Assembly: GCA_964620125.1 (NCBI GenBank)
Contig: CAZUGQ010000003.1
Span: 62,001 to 126,000 of the forward strand
Length of the DNA stretch: 64,000 bases
Direction: 5' to 3'
From: OLB6 sp964620125
Lineage (GTDB): Bacteria > Bacteroidota > Ignavibacteria > Kapaibacteriales > Kapaibacteriaceae
Below are positions 44,501-52,480 of this stretch, piece after piece. The first letter of the stretch is position 1, and each line of letters opens with the position of its first letter. The translations under genes were made by a program, and so were the position numbers. The notes beneath the pieces are model-generated. The model did no database searches, was not told where the DNA came from, and was given only the letters and a program-made list of their open reading frames with translations.

Positions 44501-44749
44501 CGAATTCTTGGACCCGTACCAGCTGGTGAGCAGCTCGCGTTGATGTTGAATATGAAGCAGGGGGCTCAGGTTTCTGTTCGCTTTGTTTCAGCTAACGGAC
44601 AAATCTTAACATCCACTGCTCTCGGTCATTTGTCCGAGGGACGGCATTCGTTAAATGTGGACGTGCTCTCACTCCCATCCGGTGTGTACGGCCTGGAAGT
44701 AGTGGCCGGCGCAGACGTTGTGCGCACCGTTGTGCAAATAGGCCGATAA
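41594..44749 (+). CDS. Secreted SBBP beta-propeller/Ig-like T9SS protein (1,051 aa)
   Basis: ATG at 41594 follows an AGGGAG ribosome binding site. Domains by eye: signal peptide (IVRHNLVAFGLCMVMALPTLA); DUF7948-like module (~25-225; FVQNRGQWPAEVLF, TVTYMAGSDPSQT); SBBP blades (~230-680) with repeated YLGG-x-DDxA and 'GxSTSSNFxT' text; a Kre9/Ser-Thr-type module (GGESWCTGSNRTIAWG, ~690-790); two Ig-like domains (ITTQPKNASACEGAPVTL and ITTQPQNVSTRVASPFTL, each with YQWRRN/YQWYKN); and a type-A sorting domain (~975-1051, ends VVRTVVQIGR). It is a paralogue of the next gene and of the 23507-28513 gene. An adhesive or structural role is inferred only from its domains. Confidence 0.82.
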   Translation: MIVRHNLVAFGLCMVMALPTLARVNTRVGGFVQNRGQWPAEVLFLHRAQNLDTWITRDGMVIDQYKREGNVRKGHVIRLRWVGSNGQSNALTEQPRSTVTYMAGSDPSQTIATQAYTSVRFANVFDGTGVVYYMDASGQLRYDLDVAPGATADHIAFVIEGDMGLIVDSKDVRLRTTMGGIVMTDLYAYVLGQKATATPVSFEATSNGVRINVPARNLDQPLVIDPVVYGTYLGGSDDDAVEAVAYKNGKVYVAGGSSNVSFPDDVGAYSKDVTGNTDGFVACLSADLGEIISFTYIGGTSVDRISAIDVDNNRKVCVAGNTESKDFPITAGVVGQTHKGQIDVFISRFSEDLKNLEISTYLGGNRDDRARAVKVDQVNGGIVVCGGTNSNSGFPITLAHQSTYGGEWDCFIAKLAAGGGSFLYCTYFGKAGSEQFTALALDAAGSPYVTGSTTSSNFETAPVPGWFSSGRVPYDRTFNGGNTDAFLIKFFPDGSLSRRDDGTFSTYFGGAADEEGRGVYVDALGRPILVGVTTSSGLPTAGSTVYPERIGKQDIFMCLFTDDGKALTGCTYFGGTGDDDVRGMVSDLAQSHGLIWGTTNSTDFPTLGAGASAERLGATDGFIARLNPYNLGFSTIVGSYGADTVRSVAEDAEGDFFHLITGTSIDLPTHTGALEPEPIGGTDGYIGKWANGTLSLVAPVGGESWCTGSNRTIAWGTEGMKETDRFQVLLSSDAGATWSTVASDISSLSYTWKPSTSLESGSNYMIRVQTTRGHVVTSESFTLSSPPSITTQPKNASACEGAPVTLSVEATGANLRYQWRRNGSNITGATSAQYTIPAVNASQSGSYDCMVTGSCSPVATSATANVSVAVATAITTQPQNVSTRVASPFTLSVVAKGSDLTYQWYKNDEPLANGKSATYSVANATTSDAGTYKCTVTGGCGSATSNPVTVIVEPASSVSEDVTSGNTTLRILGPVPAGEQLALMLNMKQGAQVSVRFVSANGQILTSTALGHLSEGRHSLNVDVLSLPSGVYGLEVVAGADVVRTVVQIGR

Positions 44750-44788
44750 ATGCCAAATAATTGTCCGAAACATCGTTATTGTAGATTC

Positions 44789-44823
44789 GTGGGTGCGGTC
44801 ACACTAATGGTGATCGCACCCAC
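44789..44823 (+). terminator. 14-bp hairpin ending in a T-run directly before the next start codon
   Basis: GTGGGTGCGGTCAC pairs with GTGATCGCACCCAC (one G-T pair) around a 7-nt loop, then CTTTT follows and the next ATG is 9 bp after the stem. It fits a terminator for the gene at 41594-44749, but its place in the 5' leader of the next gene could also make it an attenuator or a block on ribosome access. Confidence 0.6.
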
Positions 44824-44832
44824 AGTCTTTTC

Positions 44833-47391
44833 ATGAGCAACAAGCACATGTCCATGGTTGTCATTGTCAGCGCACTGCTAGGCGCACTGGTACTGGGTGC
44901 TCCCGCATTCTCAGCTGAGGCTGGTGGTCCACTTGTGTCAGGGATGATACGCTCAGGCGAAGGCAGAGTGGAAATCACCGATGTTAAGGCACTAGCGGAC
45001 GGAAGAATTGTGATGTGTGGTTGGATGGAGGTGCCTGTTGCTTGGCCAGCTCCAGGATGGAATCATGAACATGCTGGCGGTTCGGATGGATTCGTGGCTA
45101 TCGTTTCCAAGAATCTTGAAGAGTTGGAGGCCTTTACCCTTATCGGTGGTGGATCTGATGATCAACCAACCGCGCTCACCACTGACAGCAAGGGAAACAT
45201 CTACGTAGTAGGGTGGACCATATCGAACAATTTCCCAACATCTGCCAACTCGATCGGTTACCTTTATTCATCTGCCACTGATGGATTCGTAGTTGGATTT
45301 ACGCCTTTTCTCGACTCACTGCTGTTCGGTTCCTACATCCGCGGTAATCGTGACGAGTTTCCAACTGATGTTCAGGTGGACGCTGCATCTACCATTTACA
45401 TCTGCGGTTCAACAAACTCAAATTCCGGATTTCCTAATACGAACGGAATATTCAAGACTCCATTTGGTGGCAGAGATGCTTTTGTAATGCGCCTAGGTGC
45501 CAATGCCACTTCCGTGTTATTCAGCACGTACTTCGGCGGCACGGGTGATGACACCTTCAATGGAATGCTGGTTCATACAAACGGAGCAATCTACCTGGCC
45601 GGTTCGACAAGTTCTGTAGACTATAAGACGTTTCCGGTAATCAATCCATCCACCTGGTGGCAGTACAGCGAACGACCTTATGACTGGACTTTCAACGGAG
45701 GAATTACAGACGCAACGCTGGTTATCCTCTCCGACGATGGAGCACGTGCAATTGCCTCCACATATCTAGGAGGATCTGCGAATGATGCAGCTATGGACGT
45801 AGCAGTGATTGATAGCAATATCATATTAGTTGGCTCAACGCAGTCACCAGATTTTCCTGTTGCGAGCCCAGTCCAGAATCACCTGCGAGGAAGTAGCGAC
45901 GCGTTTATATCACGCTTCACACAACTCGGACAGTCTCTGCCCTCGTCTACGTACTACGGTGGGTATGGAGACGAGGTCGGCACATGTGTGCACATCTACC
46001 CACCAGGCCAGTATGCAATCGCGGGCGTTACAACCTCAAGTGATTTCCCGAATGTAGGAATTGGTACAAGTGGTGATCGACAAGGAGCACACGACGGATT
46101 TGTGCTTTTCTCGAACATTTCGTCCGCTAGCTTCGCCACAACACTTGGTGGAACCGACACAGACAGCATGTATGCGATGGCAGTTCAACCAGACCGTGGG
46201 GTTGTGGTTGCTGGATGGTCGAGGAGCTCGGTCATAGAACTCAGTCCATACGCGCTTGAATCCAACCCAATAGGTGTAAGTGCGTGTGCCATAAGAATTC
46301 AGCCAGGAAGCGTGAGCCTCATTGATCCCGTAGGCGACCAGCGTTACTGCGAAGGATCAACAATGCGCGCCACCTGGCTTGGTACTGAAATGCTAACCTC
46401 GGATCGTTACACGCTGGAGGCTTCGGCAGACGGAATCGTCTGGACGGAACTCGTCTCTGACATAAACGCCCAACGTGTCGACTGGGTAGTATCTCCCGTC
46501 GTTGAGCTAGGGCAGCGTTACTTCATTCGGATACGATCGAGTCGCGGACATACAAGTAGAACGGATACTCCATTATGGCTTGACCCAAAGCCAATGATTA
46601 CGAAAACGCTCCCAGTCGAGGTATCAATCTGCCCTGGGGGAAAGACTGTTCTTCGTGGCAACGCTACCGGTGTTGGAATATCGTACCGCTGGCTGGCCTC
46701 GGGCTCGGAAATCAGTGGAGAAATTGAAGATTCACTTGAAGTTGGCCATGGCACGCCGTATGGAGCAGGCGACTATCAGATGCGGTATCGAGCTCTATGT
46801 GGAGTAAACGGCATCGTTGGCACAACCAAGGTTACTGACGGCATACCAACTGAGATTGAGGCACATCCACAGAACGTGGTTGCTAGTATCGGAGGCTCAG
46901 CCACCTTTTCAGTACAGGCTACGGGTAGCAGACTCCAGTATCAGTGGTTTCGAAACAATAGTCTTATCGAAGGGGCTACCCAACGAGCGTATACCGTAGC
47001 TTCGGTTTCCTCAGCTTCAGCTGGACAATACACGTGCAAAGTGGTTGGCGACTGCGGCGAGGTTACGAGCAGGCCGGGAACCCTTGTAGTATCTGCAACC
47101 GGTGTTCATAACAATGAAGGCACTCCGTTGCGTGTGTTCCCGAATCCAACGAGCGGTACGGTTACAATCTCGCTACGTACATCGGATGGTGCTGTAAGCG
47201 AACAATCTTATCCGCGAACACTAACACTCTTAAACTCCATTGGTCAGGAAGTGCTGAGCCTTCGGATACCCGACGGCCAGGCTGATATCACTTTCGACAT
47301 AGGTGATTTGTCACCTGGATTATATCTGATTTGCCCTGTTTCGCAATCCCGTAATCGAATGATTGACGGACTACAGCTGATAGTCCGGTAG
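44833..47391 (+). CDS. Secreted SBBP beta-propeller/Ig-like T9SS protein (852 aa), paralogue of the preceding gene
   Basis: A signal peptide (MVVIVSALLGALVLGAPAFS) is followed at once by propeller blades (~30-480) such as IYVVGWTISNNFPTSAN and FGSYIRGNRDEFPTDV, then the same Kre9-like module as its neighbour (GDQRYCEGSTMRATWLG, ~505-600), two Ig-like domains (the second with FSVQATGSRLQYQWFRNN) and a type-A sorting domain (VFPNPTSGTVTISLR ... LYLICPVSQSRN). It lacks the DUF7948 N-terminal module of the upstream paralogue. The two genes look like a tandem duplication followed by loss of that module. No ribosome binding site is visible because a hairpin ends 9 bp before the ATG. Confidence 0.82.
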   Translation: MSNKHMSMVVIVSALLGALVLGAPAFSAEAGGPLVSGMIRSGEGRVEITDVKALADGRIVMCGWMEVPVAWPAPGWNHEHAGGSDGFVAIVSKNLEELEAFTLIGGGSDDQPTALTTDSKGNIYVVGWTISNNFPTSANSIGYLYSSATDGFVVGFTPFLDSLLFGSYIRGNRDEFPTDVQVDAASTIYICGSTNSNSGFPNTNGIFKTPFGGRDAFVMRLGANATSVLFSTYFGGTGDDTFNGMLVHTNGAIYLAGSTSSVDYKTFPVINPSTWWQYSERPYDWTFNGGITDATLVILSDDGARAIASTYLGGSANDAAMDVAVIDSNIILVGSTQSPDFPVASPVQNHLRGSSDAFISRFTQLGQSLPSSTYYGGYGDEVGTCVHIYPPGQYAIAGVTTSSDFPNVGIGTSGDRQGAHDGFVLFSNISSASFATTLGGTDTDSMYAMAVQPDRGVVVAGWSRSSVIELSPYALESNPIGVSACAIRIQPGSVSLIDPVGDQRYCEGSTMRATWLGTEMLTSDRYTLEASADGIVWTELVSDINAQRVDWVVSPVVELGQRYFIRIRSSRGHTSRTDTPLWLDPKPMITKTLPVEVSICPGGKTVLRGNATGVGISYRWLASGSEISGEIEDSLEVGHGTPYGAGDYQMRYRALCGVNGIVGTTKVTDGIPTEIEAHPQNVVASIGGSATFSVQATGSRLQYQWFRNNSLIEGATQRAYTVASVSSASAGQYTCKVVGDCGEVTSRPGTLVVSATGVHNNEGTPLRVFPNPTSGTVTISLRTSDGAVSEQSYPRTLTLLNSIGQEVLSLRIPDGQADITFDIGDLSPGLYLICPVSQSRNRMIDGLQLIVR

Positions 47392-47414
47392 CGCAATTCG
47401 AGTTTCCGAATGTT

Positions 47415-47672
47415 ACCGGGAGTGCTCTTGTCCCGGTACGCAATTAGGCTAAATCGTAGTTACCGGGAGTACTCTTGTCCCGGTACGCAATCATGCTAAA
47501 TCGTAGTTACCGGGAGTGCTCTTGTCCCGGTACACAATCGTGCAAGACTGCAGGAACCGGGAGTGCTCTTGTTCCGGTGCGCAAACATGCCAGACCGTAG
47601 GTACCGGGAGTGCTCTTGTCCCGGTACGCAAACATGCCAGACCGTGGGTACCGGGAGTACTCTTGTCCCGGT
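47415..47672. repeat. Palindromic repeat cluster E: six units with exact 47-bp period
   Basis: ACCGGGA-N9-TCCCGGT units start at 47415, 47462, 47509, 47556, 47603 and 47650. Centres are GTGCTCTTG or GTACTCTTG; the fourth unit has one mismatch in its right arm. The 24-bp intervals are also related to each other (pattern CAAtCATGCtAaAtCGTA), so the true repeat is 47 bp. It fills the 5' part of the 407-bp gap between the T9SS gene and sufB. Confidence 0.95.
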
Positions 47673-47743
47673 ACACAATCATGTACCCCTTCAATCATCC
47701 GCAGCAAACAAGCGCCAGCCGTCGGACGACGCTGCCACATCTC

Positions 47744-47772
47744 CAATATAGGACTGATTAAGTCGTATATTG
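47744..47772 (+). promoter_or_regulatory. Inverted-repeat operator upstream of the suf operon, IscR type-1-like
   Basis: A 12-bp inverted repeat with one mismatch (CAATATAGGACT / AGTCGTATATTG) and a 5-bp spacer ends 26 bp before the sufB ATG. Inside it, positions 47746-47770 read ATA-N3-GACT-N5-AGTC-N3-TAT, the same skeleton and 25-bp length as the E. coli IscR type-1 site. The right arm contains TATATT, a possible -10, so binding would block transcription. The operon itself encodes a Cys-containing Rrf2/IscR-like regulator. Confidence 0.6.
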
Positions 47773-47798
47773 TGCCACATCACAAAGCACGGAGTTGC

Positions 47799-49238
47799 AT
47801 GGCAACTGACATCCTCCACAGCGTTGTTGGACGCGAGTACGAATACGGTTTCGAGAGTCCTATTGAGCAGGAATTACTCCCAAAGGGGTTGAACGAGGGC
47901 GTAATTCGCTTCATTTCTTCCAGGAAACAGGAACCTGAATGGATGCTCGAATGGCGTTTGCAAGCCTACGAGCATTGGCTGCGCATGAAGCAACCTCGCT
48001 GGGCCAATGTTTCGTATCCAGACATTGACTTTCAGGACATCATCTACTACGCCGCTCCAAAAAAGAAGCCTACACTGAGCTCTTTAGATGAAGTTGACCC
48101 CGAGTTGCTTGCAACCTTTGCCAAGCTTGGTATTCCGCTCGAAGAACAGAAGGTTCTTGCAGGTGTTGCGGTTGACGCCGTTCTGGACAGCGTGAGTATA
48201 AAGACCACGTTCCAAGAAGCACTCAAGGAAAAGGGAGTAATCTTCTGCCCAATGAGTGAGGCAATTCGCGAACATCCCGAACTTGTTCGCAAGTACCTAG
48301 GATCCGTAGTACCAGTCACCGATAACTTCTATGCGGCACTCAACAGTGCCGTGTTCAGTGATGGATCGTTCGTCTACGTCCCCAAAGGGGTACGCTGCCC
48401 GATGGAACTGAGCACATACTTCCGTATCAACGCTCGGAACACAGGTCAGTTTGAAAGGACCCTTATCATCGCAGACGAGGGAAGCTATGTAAGCTACCTT
48501 GAAGGATGTACAGCGCCACGGCGAGACGAGAACCAGCTGCATGCTGCCGTTGTGGAACTTGTTGCACACGCCGATGCCGAGATCAAATACAGCACTGTGC
48601 AGAACTGGTACCCCGGCGATAAGGATGGCAAGGGTGGCGTGTACAACTTTGTGACCAAGCGTGGCATCTGCGAAGGAGCGCGTAGCAAAATCTCTTGGAC
48701 GCAGGTGGAAACAGGGTCGGCGATCACATGGAAGTATCCAAGTGTTGTCCTCAAAGGTGATGAGAGCGTTGGGGAGTTCTATAGTGTGGCAGTTACAGCT
48801 AACCACCAGCAGGCCGACACTGGAACGAAGATGACGCATATCGGAAGGAACACGCGGTCGCGTATCGTTAGCAAAGGTATCTCGGCAGGCAAATCACAAA
48901 ACAGCTATCGCGGCTTGGTGCGCTTCAATGCTCGTGCTCACAACAGTAGAAACTATTCGCAATGTGACTCACTGCTCATCGGTGATCAGTGTGGTGCACA
49001 CACGTTTCCATATCTCGAAACGGGCAACCCAACCTGTACGGTGGAGCACGAAGCAACAACGTCGAAGATTGCCGAAGATGTGCTGTTCTACTGCAACCAA
49101 CGCGGGATCTCAACAGAAAAGGCTGTAGCCCTGATCGTGAATGGTTATGCTCGCGAAGTGCTCAATCACCTTCCCATGGAGTTTGCCGTCGAAGCGCAAA
49201 AACTCCTTGCCATTAGCCTCGAAGGGTCGGTTGGCTGA
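47799..49238 (+). CDS. sufB: Fe-S cluster assembly scaffold protein SufB
   Basis: SufB, with SufC and SufD, forms the scaffold on which Fe-S clusters are built. Family motifs include YEYGFESPIEQELLPKGLNE, KQEPEWMLEWRLQAY, VPKGVRCPMELSTYFRIN, YLEGCTAPRRDENQLHAA, NWYPGDKDGKGGVYNFVTKR, RNTRSRIVSKGISAG and HEATTSKIAEDVLFYCNQRG. The length (479 aa) is normal. ATG at 47799 has GGAG just upstream; the open frame extends back into the 47-bp repeats but those codons are repeat-derived. First gene of the operon. Confidence 0.97.
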   Translation: MATDILHSVVGREYEYGFESPIEQELLPKGLNEGVIRFISSRKQEPEWMLEWRLQAYEHWLRMKQPRWANVSYPDIDFQDIIYYAAPKKKPTLSSLDEVDPELLATFAKLGIPLEEQKVLAGVAVDAVLDSVSIKTTFQEALKEKGVIFCPMSEAIREHPELVRKYLGSVVPVTDNFYAALNSAVFSDGSFVYVPKGVRCPMELSTYFRINARNTGQFERTLIIADEGSYVSYLEGCTAPRRDENQLHAAVVELVAHADAEIKYSTVQNWYPGDKDGKGGVYNFVTKRGICEGARSKISWTQVETGSAITWKYPSVVLKGDESVGEFYSVAVTANHQQADTGTKMTHIGRNTRSRIVSKGISAGKSQNSYRGLVRFNARAHNSRNYSQCDSLLIGDQCGAHTFPYLETGNPTCTVEHEATTSKIAEDVLFYCNQRGISTEKAVALIVNGYAREVLNHLPMEFAVEAQKLLAISLEGSVG

Positions 49239-49272
49239 TTCAACAGTGTGAATAGCTCAGAACTCAAGTACC

Positions 49273-50049
49273 ATGGACAATCAAACGATGAACCCGATCC
49301 TCACAATTTCGGATTTGCATGCAGGCATAGAAGGACGTGAAATCCTGAAGGGCGTAACACTCAATGTGTACCCGGGAGAAGTTCATGCAATCATGGGTCC
49401 GAACGGCTCTGGAAAGAGCACGCTGGCCAGTGTGCTTAGTGGAAGAGAGGACTACTCGGTATCCGCTGGCACAATTACGTTTCAGGATAAGGATCTGCTA
49501 TCCATGTCGCCGGAAGAACGAGCATGGGCAGGCATTTTCCAAGCATTTCAGTATCCAGTGGAGATCCCGGGAGTAAGCACTGCCAACTTTGTACGCACGG
49601 CATTGAACGAAATCCGCTCAGCACGTGGCCTTGAGCCCCTTGATCCAGCCAGCTTTCTGATGCTCATGAAAGAACGCATGAAACTTGTGGATATGGATCC
49701 GGCGTTTCTTCAGCGATCACTCAATGAAGGGTTCTCTGGTGGCGAAAAGAAGCGGAACGAAATCTTTCAGATGGCAATGCTAGAACCAACACTGGCCGTG
49801 CTGGATGAAACGGACAGCGGCCTCGATATCGACGCCTTGCGCATCGTGGCAAATGGTGTGAATGCACTTCGAACGGATCATAATGCAATTGTGCTCATCA
49901 CACACTACCAACGGCTCCTCACGTATATCGTGCCTGATGTGGTTCATGTTCTCATGGATGGCCGCATCGTTCGCACCGGCGGAAAGGACCTCGCGCTTGA
50001 ACTAGAAGAACGCGGATACGATTGGATTCGAAGTGGAGTCGAAGCATGA
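49273..50049 (+). CDS. sufC: SUF system ATPase SufC
   Basis: This cytoplasmic ABC-type ATPase drives conformational changes in SufBCD. Walker A IMGPNGSGKSTLASVLSG, SufC-typical FQAFQYPVEIPGVS, signature LNEGFSGGEKKRNEI, Walker B LAVLDETDSGLDIDAL and H-loop VLITHYQRLL are present. Length 258 aa. Starts are ATG at 49273 or the internal ATG six codons in. The 3' end overlaps sufD by 4 bp (ATGA). Confidence 0.97.
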   Translation: MDNQTMNPILTISDLHAGIEGREILKGVTLNVYPGEVHAIMGPNGSGKSTLASVLSGREDYSVSAGTITFQDKDLLSMSPEERAWAGIFQAFQYPVEIPGVSTANFVRTALNEIRSARGLEPLDPASFLMLMKERMKLVDMDPAFLQRSLNEGFSGGEKKRNEIFQMAMLEPTLAVLDETDSGLDIDALRIVANGVNALRTDHNAIVLITHYQRLLTYIVPDVVHVLMDGRIVRTGGKDLALELEERGYDWIRSGVEA

Positions 50050-51260
50050 GTGAAGAATCTGCCAAGGGGCTCGAGGCAGTCGTGTCCAATTCCACTGTAA
50101 CGGAACAACCGCTGGTGCGAAATGGGTGGCAAGATGCTTTAGAATACGCTGTTAAAAGCACGCTGCGGCATGAAGAGTGGAAGTATCTGAACTTGCTTCC
50201 ATTGCTAAAGCTCGGCTTAGCATTCGAAAGCAGTCTTACTAAAACAGAAGGTAGCAGCTTTCACCCTGCAGGGTCGCAACAGTCAGAACTTGGCCCGTCT
50301 ATCGTGATTGAAAACGGCAATGTGCTGCAGCTTACACATGATGCCCAGGTGGTTGCCAACGCTGCACATCACCATGTGGTTCGTGGCACTGCAACGGAGA
50401 GTCCGTTTGTTGCATTTGCTACAGACGTCGCACCGACGGTGGTAGAAGTTGTTATTCCTCCGGGGACTGTGCGGTCCGAACCCCTTCGCATCATCGTGTC
50501 GGGCAATAGCTCACAGCATGGAATTGTTTTTGCCACACGCGTTCGAGTTATTGCTAGCGAAGGCTCATCGGTCGTTATCGAAGAAACACATACGGCTCAG
50601 GGACAGGCTCACGTGCTCGGGCTTATGGTAACCGAACTACAAGCCCACCCGAACAGCCACATCGAGTATGTGAAAACAACCAATCTGCCCGATAATGCAA
50701 GGCATATTGGAGCTACCTTGATTCAGGTAAAAGCTCACGCCCGCGTGGACACACATACGTTCTGTCTGGGAGGTCCACTCGTTCGTAATGACCTCTATGT
50801 GCGATTAGAAGAGAGTGGTGCAGAAACCTATCTGAACGGTCTGTCGCACCTCCATGGCAACGAGGTTGCAGATAATCACACCGCAGTTGATCACCTGGTT
50901 CCGCACTGCCATAGTGAAGAACTCTATAAAGGCATTTATCATGATGCTTCAATGGGCGTGTTCAACGGCAAGATCTTCGTTCGGCACAATGCACAAAAAA
51001 CAACGGCCTACCAAAGCAGTCGTTCGCTATTACTTGGCGATCGTGCACAGGTGAATGCCAAGCCACAATTGGAGATATGGGCTGACGATGTGAAGTGTTC
51101 CCATGGTGCAACTACAGGGCAGTTAGACGAAGAAACCATCTTTTACCTTCGATCCCGGGGCATCCGGCACGAAAAAGCAAAGGCACTTCTCGTTGAAGCC
51201 TTTGAACAGGAAATGTATGAGCGCTTACCTGCAGCACTAAGAGCAGAACCTTCAGCGTGA
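50046..51260 (+). CDS. sufD: Fe-S cluster assembly protein SufD
   Basis: SufD is a SufB paralogue that completes the SufBC2D scaffold. Features: RHEEWKYLNLLPLLKL near the N-terminus, the right-handed helix region with HLHGNEVADNHTAVDHLVPHC (His at the SufB-SufD interface), and the C-terminal KCSHGATTGQLDEETIFYLRSRGI. Length 404 aa from ATG at 50046; the frame from 50022 runs into sufC. Its stop overlaps the sufS GTG. Confidence 0.95.
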   Translation: MSEESAKGLEAVVSNSTVTEQPLVRNGWQDALEYAVKSTLRHEEWKYLNLLPLLKLGLAFESSLTKTEGSSFHPAGSQQSELGPSIVIENGNVLQLTHDAQVVANAAHHHVVRGTATESPFVAFATDVAPTVVEVVIPPGTVRSEPLRIIVSGNSSQHGIVFATRVRVIASEGSSVVIEETHTAQGQAHVLGLMVTELQAHPNSHIEYVKTTNLPDNARHIGATLIQVKAHARVDTHTFCLGGPLVRNDLYVRLEESGAETYLNGLSHLHGNEVADNHTAVDHLVPHCHSEELYKGIYHDASMGVFNGKIFVRHNAQKTTAYQSSRSLLLGDRAQVNAKPQLEIWADDVKCSHGATTGQLDEETIFYLRSRGIRHEKAKALLVEAFEQEMYERLPAALRAEPSA

Positions 51261-52480
51261 AAACCGACCTGTCCATCTTGCATACAGAGTTTCCGCTTCT
51301 ATCACGAACGATACATGGCGGGAAGCCCCTTGTCTATCTAGACAATGCAGCTACTACGCAGAAACCACAGGTTGTGATTGATGCAGTCAACAGGTTCTAC
51401 CGTGAAAAGAACAGCAACGTTCATCGCGGTGCACACGCCTTGGCTTCCGAAGCCACAGAAGCCTACGAGGCGGCACGGAGAGCTGTGGCCAAGTTTCTGC
51501 ACGCCGATCGAGCTGATGAAGTAGTTTTTACCAAGGGAACTACGGAGAGTATCAACCTGGTAGCGAGCGCGTGGGGGGGGAAGCACTTGAGTCAGGGAGA
51601 CGAGATCCTCCTCACCGGCATGGAACACCATGCAAACATTGTACCCTGGCAGATGATTGCAGAACGCACCGGTGCTCGAATCGTTGTTGTCCCAGTCGAA
51701 GACGATGGCTCGATTGATGTGAAGGCTGCTGCAAACCTTATAACGGATAGAACGGTGCTGTTCAGCTTCACACATGTGAGCAATACGCTGGGTACAGTAA
51801 ATCCAGTACGCGAATTGTGTGCACTTGCAAGAAGCCACGGTGCTCTCACGCTTGTTGATGGAGCACAGGCCGTGGCACATGAACAGGTGAACGTTGCAGA
51901 CATTGGTTGCGACTTCTATGTGTTCTCGGCTCATAAGCTGTTTGGGCCAACAGGCATTGGCGTGCTGTGGGGACGCTACGACATACTGAACAGTATGCCA
52001 CCCTATCAGGGCGGCGGAGCCATGATCCGTAGTGTGTCTTTCGAGGGCACCACATTCAACGACGTCCCATACCGGTTCGAGGCTGGTACTCCGCACATTG
52101 CCGGTGCTGTTGGTTTACATGCCGCTCTCAACTGGTTCAGTGAGCTCGACTCGGAACTGGTTCGCAAGCACGAAAACGCACTTCTCAAGCACATGGTGGA
52201 TGGTCTAACGTCGATACACGGCGTGCGATTCATCGGTCAAGCAAGCAACAGGGTAGGTATCGTGTCTTTCGTTGTGGAAGGTGTTCATGCCCACGACCTT
52301 GGCGTACTGCTTGATGAGCAGGGGGTTGCAATCAGAACAGGTCACCACTGCACGATGCCACTGATGGAGCGTTTCGGATGTAGCACCGTTGCCCGTGCAT
52401 CACTGGCTGTGTACAACACCCATGATGATGTAGATGCATTTCTTTTAGCGGTCACACGATCGGTGGAGATGCTTGTATGA
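51257..52480 (+). CDS. sufS: Group II cysteine desulfurase SufS
   Basis: It takes sulfur from cysteine using PLP and passes it to SufE. Motifs: YLDNAATTQKPQVVIDAV, NVHRGAHALASEAT, GMEHHANIVPWQ, the PLP lysine in FYVFSAHKLFGPTGIGVLWG, and the catalytic Cys in IRTGHHCTMPLMERFG within the group II RxGHHC motif. Length 407 aa. The start is GTG at 51257 inside the sufD stop; its own stop overlaps the next ATG. Confidence 0.97.
   Translation: MKTDLSILHTEFPLLSRTIHGGKPLVYLDNAATTQKPQVVIDAVNRFYREKNSNVHRGAHALASEATEAYEAARRAVAKFLHADRADEVVFTKGTTESINLVASAWGGKHLSQGDEILLTGMEHHANIVPWQMIAERTGARIVVVPVEDDGSIDVKAAANLITDRTVLFSFTHVSNTLGTVNPVRELCALARSHGALTLVDGAQAVAHEQVNVADIGCDFYVFSAHKLFGPTGIGVLWGRYDILNSMPPYQGGGAMIRSVSFEGTTFNDVPYRFEAGTPHIAGAVGLHAALNWFSELDSELVRKHENALLKHMVDGLTSIHGVRFIGQASNRVGIVSFVVEGVHAHDLGVLLDEQGVAIRTGHHCTMPLMERFGCSTVARASLAVYNTHDDVDAFLLAVTRSVEMLV

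Noticed and set aside
47415..47672. CRISPR array (23-bp repeats with 24-bp spacers)
   Set aside because: The intervals are similar to each other rather than unique, the repeat is a short perfect palindrome found in other phasing elsewhere, and no cas genes are present.
47491..47746. Small minus-strand proteins with repeated GTRALPVPT / PGQEHSRY text
   Set aside because: These are translations of the 47-bp repeat in several frames, without start context or homology.
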